DNA of 64,000 bases. Origin: Valencia hispanica. Its lineage: Eukaryota; Chordata; Actinopteri; Cyprinodontiformes; Valenciidae. The notes under the pieces were generated by a model. It made no database searches, was not told where the DNA came from, and was given only the letters and a program-made list of their open reading frames with translations. Made by a program: the position numbers and the translations under genes. The stretch is taken from assembly GCA_963556495.2 (NCBI GenBank), contig OY747707.1, positions 30,343,371 to 30,407,370 of the forward strand, in the 5' to 3' direction. Shown piece by piece: positions 34,853 through 63,343 of the stretch (position 1 is its first letter; every line of letters begins with the position of its first letter).

Positions 34853-37800
34853 ACCCGAATCCTTTAGCCATTCATGTGCAAACTGTAACCATAAATGCAT
34901 TCTATCGCTATTTCAATTCTTTAGATCAGAATGGGAGAAGAATATTCTTTCTTGTGCAGACATTTTGGCAAGATTTGTCAAAACTTAATAAAATAGATTA
35001 TGTTTAACTTGTCATGGTAGAAGACTTTCATTAAAAGCATTTTAGTGTTTATTGTTGTGAATGTCATCTGAGTGAGTCACAGCCTTTTTTCTTTCCAACA
35101 GCAGTTTGCCTCTAATAAGTTCAAACTGCTTAGTTTTCAGCTAGACTTCACAGGGAGGCTACACTGCCCACCAGGAAGATGGAAAACCAAAGAATAAAAA
35201 GCAGGCTTTTCGTTACTAACTTACCAACTTAAAATTGGACACAGAAAGCTTTTTCACTTAGCATTGTTTTAATTCTTATTGAATCTGGAGCAACTTATTT
35301 TTCACTTCATTTCACTTATAAATTATCAGGCTTTTGTGTTCCTATGCATTTCAGATGTGCATTTAAAACTGAATGAGTGTAACAATATTTCCCTCCCAGA
35401 TAAATAAACTATCTCTGCATATCTGATCACTGGTTATAAGAGTGAAATATTCTGCCTGAATGCTGTTCCTGAAATGCTGCAAGGCTGTGCTCCCCATGTC
35501 TTTGTAGTAGTTTATATACGTCTGTTTGTAATTTCTTTTACAGGCAGCCAAACCCACCTTCTGCTCCTTCTGTGTTATTGGTACCTGTTGTGGAAACTCC
35601 ATGCACATATTGCATGAAGCTGGAAAAGCAGTAAAACTGGGGTTTCCTATTGCCATCATAGATATAAACATTATTAGATTTCCATCAGGTCCGATTTACA
35701 GAGAGTCCCCGCAGAGTGTATGAGTAGCTGCAGGTTGCAAACCCCAACAGTAATATGATGTTTCACCAACATCTATTTGGAAGTGTTGACAAAATGAAGA
35801 GGTGATCCCATTTAATGTGTGAATATAAAAGGAACTATAAAGACTGACAGAAACATTAGCTGAATAAATCACATGACAATAAAGGATGATGCCTCAAATA
35901 AATCGTTTTGGTGCTATAATATGACAATGCAAAACTTGAGTGTTGGCAATAGGATCAAGTCAAAAAGTACTTTTTAGTCCAAATTCCACATTGTTTGCAT
36001 GTTTATTGATCCTGGGTAAAAGTTGGATGAATCTGAACTTTTATCAGATATCTACAAATGTTTTACCTTTAGAACAAAATTCCAGCCTAGACATAGATAT
36101 ATATTTTTCTTTCCATCCCAAAAGAGGCAATTAGAAAGTTATTTTTCATTTGATAAAGAAACAATTTATGACTTTTAAAAAGAAAATAATCATATTGTTC
36201 ATACGTTCATATTGTTCATATTAAAACATGTTTAAGTTTTTGTGTGTTGTGGTGGGGGGGTGTTTTTTTATTTATTGCTTTGTTATTAAGAGTTAACCAC
36301 CATACATGTATGTGTTTATTGTGACCTCATATGGTTTTCCCTGTTTATTGTGACTAAACCTGGTGAGATAAAGGATTTCAGTCTACATATCTGTATTATT
36401 TCAGGTTTATTTTCAGCTCAAAAAATCCTCATTGGGAATTTGTATAAAGACATAAATAAATCTTTTAGACTGAAAAAAAATCTTAATTGGTTGTAAAAAT
36501 CAATTTTTCGGCTTTTGAGAGAGAAAAAAGAAGTCCCAATCCAATACTTTGATCTCAAAGTCATGATTCTCTCATGTGAGCAATAAAATGATTCATTATA
36601 TTTGCTCTTTTTGCCAGTTTTTTTTTCTAACACAGCCTTATTCTGGAATCACACCGAAGCCTGCATGTAGACATGGGCCAATTTCACAAATTAAAATCTC
36701 AGAGCTAATACCTAGATTTTTACTCAAGCTTATCACACCAGGAGACTCCTATACCAGCCCTTGCCTATACCCACATGTTTTCGAGTCCAGGCTGTTGCTC
36801 AGCATGCAGAGGAAGCATAGCTCTGACTCTTGAACTGTTCATTCATCATTGTTCCTGGCAAGAAGATAAGCAGGTGAAGTCATGTGTTTCCACGCCCGGT
36901 GGGATCCATTCACCGAGGCGGAACTAGAACAGCTCGAAGCACACCGACGAAACATGGAGCAGCGTGCAGTCTGCTTTGCGTAAAAAGTTCCAGGAGACCT
37001 CCGTATTTTTTCCAGTTTCGTGAAGGAAGTGGAAACACCTCAATAAAACACACCCGCTGGAAGCTCATATTTCCATGATGTTAGGCTACCATTAACAGGA
37101 CTCCCTGACTGACAGTAATTAATTCAAGCACTAAACCATAACAGCTCAGAAAAGTAAACACATGTTAAAATACTAATTAAAGCCAGGTAAATTCCACATG
37201 TCCTGTTTGTGTTTACGCCTCCGTTCTCTTCCAGTTCATGATTCAAGATCATGCAAATCTCTGTGTTTCAGGTATTATTGTCAGATCCTCTGTGTGGCTG
37301 GGCCTGCCGAGCATCGTCGAAGGCATCTCGGTCACCAACAACACGGACGTGTTGCCAGAAGCTTTCTGCGTTGGCAGCGCAGTGAGTGTTAATGACACCA
37401 TACCATACCTCACCATTTTATTAATAATGCGCTTTACAAATGACAGAAGTAAACCCAAACGCAGAACACAGGCTAGAAACATAAGGAAATAAAACAGAAT
37501 ATAAAACACAGTAAAAACAGATAAATAGCAGAAAATAAAAAGAAAAAAGCTGATAATGATGCTCCTCAAAAGATCTTCATGTGGTTTAGCAGTTCAGTCA
37601 CACTTCAGCCACACATCTTGTCTTGGGTTTACGCTTGAAGGTTTACGAGAAAGGACTTTCCTTTATATAATCACGCATGATTCTGGAAAGTTTAGATGTC
37701 ACGGAAGGTCATTTGCTCTGGTCAGGAAGAAGCAGAGAGTAAAATATCTGTCTCAGTTTGTAATTTTTAACAGTTTCCAGCTACCATGAGATTCTTATGG

Positions 37801-40800
37801 CATGATAACCTTGGGTAATAATAAGACTTTTCAAAGTATTTACACAAAGAACTAAAAGAAAAGTACAGAACAGCACCAGTTATTCCTACTGCTGCTAAAA
37901 CAATATAGAACATTGATAAGTACAGTTACAGTTGCAGCAATATGAATTAAACTATGTTTATGCTCGCATATCAGTCAGTCAAAACCATTCAGTAGGATGA
38001 ATTCTGTTGAGCATCCTCTATTGTATATTTGAAGAAATAATCATGAGATTTCTGTATATTTATCAGGATTATAATTTATTTAAAAATAAACAAGTATAAG
38101 ATTATTTAAAAAACATAACTACTAATCAATGGTACAAACAATTCATTAAGGATTAATTTACCAAATGAAACTTTCAGATGAATAAATAACTCTAGAAAAA
38201 CAAAAAACAAAGGTACTACACCAACACGGCTTTACACGCTAATTAAAAGGGGAAATTTTAGGGATTTAAAATATTTTTTATAATGATTAGTCTAAAAAAT
38301 ACCAGCAGTTTATTAGGTTCTCTTCAAAGCCTAAAGGAAGGAGTTTTAAAACCTAGTTTTGACTTTTAATATCTACTTTAATCTGAGAGGGGAAAGAAAA
38401 AGATACTGCTTAACCAATCAACAGCTGACTTGGAGAAGAATGAGTAATCAGCCTTAATACAATTACATTCAAAACTGGAATCATTCCATTGAATAAAAGG
38501 CAAGGTTGCCTCTCAAGACATGGCTAACTGTGGGTTATTTTAAAGCTTTCTTAACTGCTAAATAAACCAAATAACAGTTTTAATGGGTTAAGGTTATAAA
38601 AACATGTTATGGAGATATCGGAACACAACCTGTGGAAATTTGTTCAGCTAGATATAAAGTCTGATGAGATATTTTGAATGGACCTGGAGAAGAGCAATTA
38701 GGTGAAAGGTCAGGTCGGAGAAAGGCAGGCCACCTACATAGCAAAGTCATTAATTAAGGTTATTTATTGTTATTCTAAAACACACTAAGGCTATGCAAAA
38801 AATATGGAAATAACAACCTGATACATTTTGTTGTTTTGTTGCGGTGAATATTTGTACTTTTCTGCCATACTGCTCTTTATTGCATTATACTGTAACACGT
38901 GGATATGAGGTGGGAAATTAGTTGGGCTATCTGCTCTGATAGCCATCCTGCAGTCAGCAGCATAGTAGACACAATGCTAGCAGTGCTAGCTTAATAATAC
39001 CCGCTGTGCTGTTTTAGTTTCCAGGCTGCGGATGTCTTAAGTTTTCAGGACTGGAAATGTTTCCAAACAACCAAATTTGTTTCTCTTGTGAATTAGTGAA
39101 AAATGTGTAGGCAACAAGTGGTGTGGGGTTACTGTTTGTTACAGCTAGAGAAAACGAATTTTCAGGCTTTTCATCGAAAAAACTAAACCACATAAACTTT
39201 ATGATGGACAATTTTGAAACCATACCTTTTTTAGACATTGGTATACATCCCTAGTTGCCAACAGATACAGAAGATTTTGAATGTAGGAGTTTTAAAAACC
39301 ATGATCTATGCTGATAATCATCCATTTTAATGTGTTGCAGATGTGGATCCAGTTGTTTTTTAGCGCTTCGTTTTGGTGGACCTTCTGTTATGCCGTGGAT
39401 GTCTTCCTGGTAGTGAAAACCTCTGCTGGGATCAGGTTCTTTCAGCTTCACCTCTCATTCACAGTTCATTATAGCCTCAAACCTTTCTCCCATAAAAGAC
39501 AGGATGAAGCAAAACAGATTTATCCAAAACTGAGAAGAAACCATTTAGATTCAGTTCAATGTGTAAAATGCTTTTCTGTCCCTTTCTTTCACTTCTTGCT
39601 GTTGTGAGGAGATGTTTGACGGTACGATAATAGCTACTCAAGTTCCTCTCCTGTCAGAGCAGTACGTTTGTTTTCTGTAAGAAGGAAAAAATACCATCCA
39701 CAAGAAACAGATCTGCAGCATGTTCTGTGAGTCCAAGTCTCATGACTTTCTTCTTCCCCCCCCTCAGCACCATTGTCCTCTACCACATGATTACGTGGGG
39801 TCTGGCTGTGCTGCTGTGTGTTGAAGGAGTGGCCATGCTCTACTACCCATCCATCTCTGAGTAAGACACTTTTCTGGTTTCCCAAAGATAAACCAAAAGC
39901 GCCTTTTAGTGTTCCTGCTAAAAGCTATGAGAATCGTTTATCAAATAATCTTCCTGTCTTGGAGAACAATAAAATTATTCATCCATTTCAGACTGGTTTT
40001 TCTATTCTTTTTTCCACATGAACTGCTTTACATGAAATACCTCCAATGACATTTTGATGGTAGCAGACGGCAGAGATTTCACAACTCTGGTTTAATTTGA
40101 TCTCTCATCTGCTTTCAGTTCAGTTGATCACCAACAGAATAAACTATAGTCATTAAAATAGCACTGGTTTTGTTTTTTAGTGGTTAACGTCATATCTTAC
40201 TAACAGATCATGCAGTGTCAATCAAGTCATGTCTGAAATTACAGCTCTATCATATGGGGTTTCTCTAGGTTTTATATATATGTATGTATATATATGTATA
40301 TATATTGAAAGCAGGTGTCTGCTGAAAGCATGCCAGAATAAATCTTTTCAAATCTAAGGTTTGGATTTCTGTTGCTTGTCTTTGTTCAGCTGTGAACAAG
40401 GCCTCCAGCATGCTATTCCTCACTACATCACCACATACGCCCCCATGCTGCTCGTCCTCATAGCCAATCCTGTGTTCTTTAGCCGGACCGTCTCTGCAGG
40501 TTGATTCATTTCTATCAATGTGCTCTTGGAAAAATGAGACTACAGCACACATATATGTGCAAGAAAATAAATAAAGTGACCTTCTGATCTCTCCACAGTG
40601 ACATCTTTATTAAAAGGACGACAAGGAATCTATACAGAAAATGAGAGAAGGCTGGCTAATGAGATAAAGATACGCTTCTTTAAAATAATGCTTGTGTTCT
40701 TCGTTTGGTAAGTTAACGACCTTTATAGCTTTTGTTCTGAATTTCACCTCTGTATGTTTCAGTGAACATTGTCCGATTATCTTCAGATTTTTGTTTACCA

Positions 40801-43800
40801 ACTTACCTCAGTTTATTCAAATAGGACCAAATTACAACAAATGTCTTCTCGTGGCACTTCCATTCCTATTCAGTTATGCAGAATTAGCTACAGTGCGAAC
40901 TTAATTTACATTAATTCAGTTCACTTGAATCCAATCATGTCATATAGTTACATTCAGATCCAGCTCAGTTTATTTATATAGTGCTGATTCACAACAGATG
41001 TCATCTCGAGGCACTTTAATTTTCAATACAAACATTCCAATCAGTTTAAAAGTTTTCTATTAAAAGAATCCCACTAGATTCCATCTAGTCACTGACTTGA
41101 GGTTGTGCCCCATTTATGCAGACCTCAACCACAGCAATCCCTCATACTGAGCAAGCATGTAGTGACAGTGGAGAGGAAAAACTCCCCTTTAACAGGAAGA
41201 AACCTCCAACAGAACCAGGCTCAGTACAAGTGTCCATCTACCACGACTGTCTGGGGGTTCGAGAAGACAGAGCAGAGACACAGAAATAACAAAAAGAACT
41301 GATGTAGGAGTACTTTCTATATTAAAGAAAGTAAAAGGTTAATAACAGGACACAGGGGATGATCAGTTACTGGGAGCATCATCCCAGTCGACGCCCCCCG
41401 TCCAACAGGGCATTTCAGTTAAACAGGATACCAGAGCAGGTGTATCTTCTATGGAGAGGGAAAACATTGAGAAAAAACAAAGTTAACAGTCGAAATAACA
41501 GCCAAAAATACAACTAGAGTAGTAGAATAGAAAAGTAGCAGAGTGAAGATAAGTGTACATTCTGTCCTCCAGCAGTCTAAACGTATAGCAGCATAACTAC
41601 AGAGATAGCTCAGGATGACCTTAGCCACTCTAACTATAAGCTTTATCAAAAAGGAAAGTTTTAAGCCTGGCCTTAAAAGTAAACAGTGTCTGCCTCACGG
41701 ACTAAAGCTGGGAGCTGGTTCCACAGGAGAGGAGCCTGATAACTAAAAGATCTGCCTCCCATTCTACTTTTAGAAATCCTAGGAACTACAAGTAAACCTG
41801 CAGTCTGAGAGCGAAGTGCTCTGTTAGGAACATATGAAACAATCAGATCTCTTATGTATGATGGAGATTGATTATTAAGGGCTTTATATGTAAGGAGGAT
41901 CTTAAATTATATTCTGGATTTAACAGGGAGCATTTATAAAATGATACCCAGATCGGTAGGCTTAGTGCCTGGCCCAGGGGCACATCCACATGTGACAGGA
42001 GGACGCTGGAATTGAACCTACAACTTTCCGATGGCTGAGCCACACCAAGCACAGTTGCCCCTTATATAGTACAAATAAAATCAGTTGATCATGTGGTCTG
42101 AAAGTGGTAAAAATATCTTGAGCATATATATTAAAGCTTGCTCTACAATACGACTCATGTAAATGAGACATAATGCACATAGGATACATTTTCATTATAA
42201 AATACGATGTCGAACTGTGACTTTCTGCAACAATAGCCTCCAAGTAGTCACCTGGAAGCTTCTATCTTCAGCAGCTAGTTCAGTTTTCCATTGCTGCTCA
42301 GTCAAGCTTTATTATCTTGCTTTTTGTGAGAAATCTAATAGAAGGCGTCTTAAAATTTCAATATGGAGAGTCAGTCAAACCATCCCATGTTCAGCTTTCA
42401 ACTATGCTCTGTGCGCTTAAAAAAGTCCTAATTAAAGAAAACAATTGTATATTTTTTTCTGCTGGTAGTTTACATTATATTGAGCCAAAGGTACAATGAG
42501 CTCTGTACAGTCTTACTTTGTAAACATGTTCCTTTAGGATTTTGATGCATACAAGGGGAAGAAACACAAAATTAGCTTGCTTGTTTTAGGTGCCATAATT
42601 AGTATTGGCCAATTGTAACTAAAACTCACCAAACATGAGTGGCATGTTCTTACCAGGTCTGTTTTAACTTCCTTGACAAATGTAAATGCACCACAGTCCG
42701 CTGCTTTTCAAACATTTTTTTCTGCTGTCACATGTTTGCTTTTATGATGGTTAAAAACGATTAATTTCCACACAGCAACTTACAGTCTCTGTTTGAAAAC
42801 TAAACTGTGTTATTTTTATGGCTGTAAAAAATTCAGAGGTATTTTGAGATAAATCATGCAGAGCAATTTAGGTAATTTAAAAATATTTTGTAATCTTTGT
42901 TGCTCATTGTTTGTTTTACATTGAATGGCTTTTTGTGAGACGGAACTTCTTTAACTTTTTTTTTTTTTACATCAGCTGGGCTCCAAATATTATCAATGAA
43001 TGCCTCCTCTTCCACCTGGAGATGCAGCCAGACATCAACGACAGCAATCTTAGAGATATCAGAAACGCGGCCCTCACCACGTGGTTTATCATGGTTTGTT
43101 AAACAATTATGATTGATGCAGATAGGTCATCCTTTTTTTTTTTATTCACTATAATTATTTTTGCTTATTTTGCATCTTACTCTTTCAGGGCATTCTGAAC
43201 CCAATGCAGGCTTTCCTCAATACCTTGGCCTTCCATGGCTGGACGGGCTTGGACGTGGACCTCAACCCGCAGCGGAGCAGAGAGCTGGCCTGGGACTCGG
43301 GCTCTACCTCAGTGGCTAACACGAACGGACAAAACCCAGTTGTGGGAGCGACTCTGCTTTACCAGAGTCACGTTCAGGAAGTGCAGAAGGACACGATGGG
43401 AAATGGACAGCAGCACTCTGACGCCATCAGTGTCCTCTCTGAAGGTAATTGGCTTACCAGTGGTGCAAGCAGCTCACCAGTATATCAGGGCTGGTGAAGC
43501 CCATGAAAAGACATGAGTGTCATGTACGTGTCATAAAGTTGGTTTACCTTTACAACATGCATTTTCATCACAAACATCTTTGTCAAAAGAACATAAACGG
43601 TTAAAGTTTATTGAATAAAAGACTCACCAGAACAAAAGACTGTAATTAATTTTTGAATAAGTTTTTTTTTACATCAGTGTTGTTGGTTGACCCCTGTTAT
43701 GTAACATCTTGTTTTGATCTCAACATAGCGCAGCTGTAGCATGAAACTACGCTCCTTGGGGATTTATGGATTGTAAATAATTATCTGAAGTGGATAAAAC

Positions 43801-44678
43801 ATTAAAAGTGTATTTGGTATGTGAATACACAGCTGAGAGACATGTTTGATCATAGTGTAATTTAGTCAGTGACTTTGTGACTTTTCATTTAGGGTTGTTA
43901 AGCTTCATTATTTACAGATAATCAGATGATTAGCAAAGAAAAATGGGGTGCAGAAATGGTAAATATGCACATAAACAGGGGAAAAAATCCCATATCCGTA
44001 ACTAATGCGGTCTAATGCAACAATCCTGTGACAAATATTTGTCAAGCTTATATTAACTTTTTGCTCCCCTGTCAAGTTGTTAGCTGAGGTAAAAGAAAGA
44101 AAACAATTCTCAGGTGGAGGATTCAAACATCTGAATGCCATTTAAGACAAAACTGTTATACATTTTTTTCAAGCTTTACCTGCAACATTGAGGTATATTT
44201 GTTGTATTAGACTGCACCAGTTTGAGCTAGACATACCTTGTGAACTTACACTATTGTGTATGTAAGTGTGCATTTACTATAAGTAATGTCATTTTTATTC
44301 CAACACTTCAGTTCTGTTTGTGCAACATGTCTTGTCACTAGCACCTTTGACATCTATTTAAAAATAAAATTATTCTTCTAAAGGACTTACGCTTTTCATT
44401 CATTTCCTGAACTTACTTTTTTCTTTCATCAAATGCAGTAAAAGACAAAAAAAACGATACTTGAGTCTAATACAATTGTTCTCTATTTTAGCTACATTTT
44501 ATGTAGGATTTACATTGTATAACACATTTTAAGTGTTGTGTGCAGTAACAAGTAATTCTGCCCCTATTTTGTCTTGCTAGGTTCAGAGTCTAGTACAGTT
44601 GAAATCCACATTTCCAGCGAGCTACAAGGGGACATAGACGCTGACGGAGAGTCCTTGGAGAACTCTGTGAGACACTAG
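33362..44678 (+). CDS. gpr143: GPR143, ocular albinism type 1 receptor
   Basis: Seven-transmembrane receptor of melanosome and endolysosome membranes that controls melanosome biogenesis in pigment cells. Coding exons: 33362-33617, 37272-37381, 39341-39435, 39768-39860, 40390-40499, 40599-40707, 42976-43093, 43189-43444, 44581-44678. All are in phase with GT-AG introns, giving 414 residues (human 404). [18 protein letters not shown] is nearly the human N-terminus. Family hallmarks include [75 protein letters not shown] and TWFIMGILNP. A glycosylation sequon NNT is at 108-110 and a dileucine at 225-226 in the third cytoplasmic loop. The cytoplasmic tail has Trp332-Asp333 where the human sorting motif is Trp-Glu. 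The tail ends in an ISSELQ-containing acidic segment. The start has G at -3 and +4. It is convergent with tbl1x. Confidence 0.97.
33618..37271 (+). other. gpr143 intron 1
   Basis: AT-rich intron with no ORF of interest. It contains the TA microsatellite listed separately. The rest shows no element I can classify. Confidence 0.7.
34766..34852. repeat. (TA)n microsatellite
   Basis: Two TA tracts separated by a T-rich interruption at 34785-34796. The second tract has about 22 uninterrupted units. Confidence 0.95.
37393..37445 (-). mobile_element. LINE 3' tail next to gpr143 exon 2
   Basis: The complement reads a GCGCATTATTAATAAAATGG-type end followed by repeated ATGGT units, the same kind of terminus as the LINE ending near 5803. 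It begins about a dozen bases after the exon 2 donor. Confidence 0.55.
37446..39340 (+). other. gpr143 intron 2, unclassified
   Basis: No coding pattern. AT-rich sequence with no transposon ends recognised. Confidence 0.6.
40930..41948 (-). mobile_element. High-copy teleost interspersed repeat
   Basis: Blocks such as GAGGAAAAACTCCCCTTTAA, CAGGAAGAAACCTCCAACAG, TAAGCTTTATCAAAAAGGAA and GGTTCCACAGGAGAGGAGCC occur in the order I know from a very common fish repeat. The arrangement suggests a LINE 3' region read on the minus strand. The class is inferred. It occupies most of gpr143 intron 6. Confidence 0.7.
41950..42062 (-). mobile_element. tRNA-derived SINE head, copy 2
   Basis: The complement has a B-box-like AGGTTCAATTCC (42008-42019) and an upstream GTGTGGCTCAGCCATCGG segment. 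It resembles the head of the SINE at 19040-19335. The 3' part is missing. Confidence 0.65.
43445..44580 (+). other. gpr143 last intron
   Basis: 1.1 kb AT-rich intron before the final coding exon. No element or coding sequence recognised. Confidence 0.7.
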
Positions 44679-47600
44679 CTGGCCTCATCAACACTCCAAC
44701 TCCCTCCCCCTTTACATCATATTGTTTTTTAGAAGTTAGATCTCAATAGTTTTAGTAAAGTCTTATGGCAACCACTGTTGAGATAGCTGCTCTGACACAA
44801 TAGGCCCTATTCTCTCTTTTTTTTAAAGACATGTTAAACCTTCTGCAGTATTGTTTAGTTTAAACCGATGAGCCCCAGCATTTTTTTCTCTTGTAGCTGT
44901 AAGCCTAGCAAAACTTACATTTTCTTATCTAGTTAAAACCGACCTTTTAGAGCTGGAAGAGACGGGCAAATTCTTTCATCTTAGTGCACTGATCTTGTGA
45001 AATGGATCACATCAACAAGCTAACAAGACACTACAAATTCTTTAAGCTCATCAGTGTTTCCTACCAAGGTTATTGTATTTCAAACCATCAGTCAATGTAT
45101 TTTTGCGCAGATCTATTTTATGTCATATTAAATACCTTGCAAATTTGTCGTTGCTATGAGTTTTAAAAGACTCCATTGTTGCAGAGCTGAACGTTTAATT
45201 ATTTTTATGTTTATAAACCAGTCTCAATCTTTCCAAAACAAGCTGAAGGATGAATTATTGACCTTCCCATTGAGATTCCACAAATTTCTCAAGATCAAGA
45301 ATTATTTAGAGGCAAATTTTACACCACAACAAAAAAAAAAATTACAGGAGATAAATCAAATCAAGAATTAAATGTGTTGGAAAATGTAATATCTATGCAC
45401 TAATAAGCAAGTAAAACACACACACACAAAAAAGACAGACTGCGGTACTCTACAAACTACTGCATAAAGGGGGGGATCTTTATGACAGGGGAACGAACGT
45501 TCAATAAAATCGAAGATTAACAACGAGTTTGTCAGTCCCTCAGAAGTGTTTAGGTTTTACAGTCATTCTGAGTTCTAACAACTACTTTAAGATGGGGAAA
45601 GAAAAAAAGAGGATTATGTCATAATCCTGGAGTAGTCTGTTTTTTTAACATCAGAACTGCCACAATAGAAACAAAGATCCTAACTTTAGTCTGAGCTGTT
45701 CAGCCACCTTTCTCGCAGCAGACTGGGTTACAGGAGATATTAACTTGTTCTGTCAGCTTGGAGGTCACTCAGAATCATGCTTGTTGTAAAGGCTTTGGAT
45801 GTTAGGAGGCTCCTCAGTTTAAATTACTTTTTTTTTGTTGTTCAAAGCTCCCCTAGAGCTGACTAGACTGACGTGTACCCAGCCTCTCACCAAGGAGGTT
45901 AGGTACCCCCTGGTACCAAGAAAAGGTTTAGACAAAGAATAGATGCTCCCCTAGATAGATTTAAAAGGTTAAACGTATATACTCTCATGGAGGAAGTCCT
46001 GCTGGAACCTTATACAACTATTTATATATCAATGTAGTATTCAATGTAAACCAAAGCTTTATCACAACTGGGTCTCAAAAGGTTCATCAGCTTGGTCTGA
46101 GTATGGCAGTATGTGCTTCTAAGAGGAGAGGTCACAGTGGTTGACCAGCCAATCAGAGGTGGATTTGGGGGTAGTGTGAAAACTATGTTGCGTAAGATAT
46201 CTTAATAGGAAAAATAAGTAAAGTTTCTCACTACATTTTTTAAATAACCTTTTTCTTTTGTGTGAAAAAAACGGTTCGATAGAAACGCTGGAGTGGAGGG
46301 GGGCTAAGAGGACATTGCAAGGTTTTGGCACTTGTGGTCTTGTGAAAGATGAAATGTCCAAGCCAGAAAGAGATTTGTTCTCATCCTTACCAGTTCATAA
46401 AAAAAAATGTATCACGTCTCTGTTGTTGAATATGACTCGAGACCAAAACTGTCATTTTACGACTCTAGTTGCCTTACATTCTCATGACTAAAGCTGTTTT
46501 TACATTAAAATGACAAAGATCTAGTAGTTCCACCGAATAAACAAGTTGATATTCAAGGTTTGAAACAGTAACAATATTTATAGTTACAGCCAATTATAGA
46601 TTATTAAAGCTTTCTGATTTTCTGGGGTTAAAAAGGGTAAATCAGACAAAAGTGATATACTGACAGGTGTTCAGAAAATACAAAAACTGGTATAATGAAT
46701 TAATATATGTATAAATACATATTTTGAGAATGGGCACACAAAATGCACATATAGTCAGACAAAAAATATTTGAAGGGACCTGGAAAAAAGGCGTTCTTGT
46801 AAGTGAAAGGTCAAAACCAAAGGCGCTTGTGTACACTAACATTTATAGGTTAGAAGAAAAACTCAAGACACACGCATGTTTCCAAATATCAAAATATAGT
46901 AATTTATTTGATACAATGAATGACTTCAAAGTTTTGTCTTGGAAACAGGTGACGGCACCCTTGATCAAGGTAAGAGAGAGAAAATAGTTGTCACCACATT
47001 TTTGGGGCTTCTTGGCATGCCAATAATGGTCACTTTCCCCCCCCAGACACTGCCCAATTCTCAGTCTGACACAGACAATAATGACTCTGAGAAAATTAAA
47101 AGAAAAAAAAAAAAAGCTTTGCAACACCTTTTACAATCCAATCATTAAAGACATAAAAATGTAAAAAAAGAAAAATTAAACATTGGAGCACTTTCAACCA
47201 AAGCCACCATCCCAAAAAGTGCACTTCAATTCGCTGTAGCAGAAAATGACAACATTGTGAAAGAGATCAATAAGAAGGCAAAAAGAAGAGAAATATTCTG
47301 CTGTACTGAATCGCCATCCACATCACAGGAATTTCAAATGACCATACTTAACCAGGTGTAAAATGGTAAAAAAAAAAAAAAAAAAAAAAAACGTATTTGT
47401 TTCCAGCAGGACTTTTTTCATAGACTCTACCCTCTGGTTGAAATGCTAACCAAATATTCTGTTGCTAATTTCGACTTAAAGTGCCACAGAGGAACCGTGA
47501 TGATGCTAATTAAGCAGTCATAACTCATTTTGGTCAGGTCGATTCTCTCACAGGTTGGATTTATTGGCAATAAATGTCAAACAAGCCGAATAAGCAAACC

Positions 47601-48797
47601 AAGGAGACCGATGACTGTTTCCTTCCTTATTTTGGGACACGTTAAAACCCTCTGAAGGCAACCGGCAAACAACAGTTTAGGGTAATAATTAATATATCTC
47701 ACCATATCATTTTTCACCTTATTAAAAGAGTAAAGACGTGGTATATACCTGACCGTGTTTAGAAAGACTAATAAAAGAGGCTGACATGCACTTTGTCACA
47801 AACGGAGCGAAAATGCGACGGCTCTCGCCAATAAAGAGCCACTGTAGATAGCGATAAAGTGTACTGTATATAAACATATATACACAGTATATAAGTCTGT
47901 GTTTTCATCTGATTTACACATCTTTACATTCTTGAAATTTACATCCAAAAAGGGAGAGAAATTCTCTTTGTAAACCACAATTCTCACATCTTTTTTTTTT
48001 TTTTTACAAAATGAAAATCTGTTCATTTCAAGAGAACAGGCCGTTTTCGGGCGTTAGAATGATTACTTGGCAAGTGTTCCTCTTGTTGACCCGCTATTCA
48101 AAATGAACTAGGCTTTACCTCGTAACGGCACATTCGATCTGACTCTCAAAAGTTCATCTGTGGATAACATTAAACAAGCAACACGTATTGTGGAAACGCT
48201 CTCCTCCGATTGGAGAAGTTAGGCACCCCGTCAGCTGACAGTGGCAGCATTGCTGTGATGATAATTGGTAACTTTAATCCTTCTTGCCTCTTTGATCATT
48301 TGGACATAAAGTTATATTTCCAAAGAGGAATTATAAGCCCAACGCTTTCCCATCGCAATTTGTTGCTTCTCCCAGCCCAAACGCCTGTCTCTCATTTTCC
48401 CTTCTTTCTGTAGAAAAAAACTTGACTCATCTTTGTGTTTCCACCCTTACAACTCAATAACAGCTGGATCTGCAGCCTGCGGGGACCTCAGCACGTCCTC
48501 ATTAGAAACCTTTTAATACATGGATGCACCCAGGAGGGAGTCAGATCCACTTTGAGGCCTTTCTAAGCCAGTTTCCATTGTCTCTCAGGCTCATCATAAA
48601 AACACGCATCAACAAACATTAAGGTGCAACAAATTTAGTTGGTGTTCGAGCTGCTGCTGTCATCTGGTTAAGGTCCTGTGAGGGGTTCGTTTCAGTCCAC
48701 CTATACAGCCCTTTTTGAGCGAGGAAGAGTGCGTTTGCTGATGTCTGAAGAAGGCAAATCTCTGCATTTTCCAGGATTCATCATCCTATCAGGAAGG
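44679..48797. other. Convergent gpr143/tbl1x 3' region
   Basis: Holds both 3' UTRs. The only canonical AATAAA for gpr143 in the first 900 bases is at 45503. Minus-strand TTTATT motifs (for example near 46900 and 47552) could end tbl1x transcripts. Poly(A) runs at 47367-47391 and T-rich runs at 47990-48005 are present. No ORF here resembles a protein. Confidence 0.65.
45503..45508 (+). terminator. Candidate gpr143 polyadenylation signal
   Basis: First AATAAA after the gpr143 stop, giving a 3' UTR of about 850 nt. Positional inference only. Confidence 0.5.
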
Positions 48798-63343
<14,546 letters not shown>

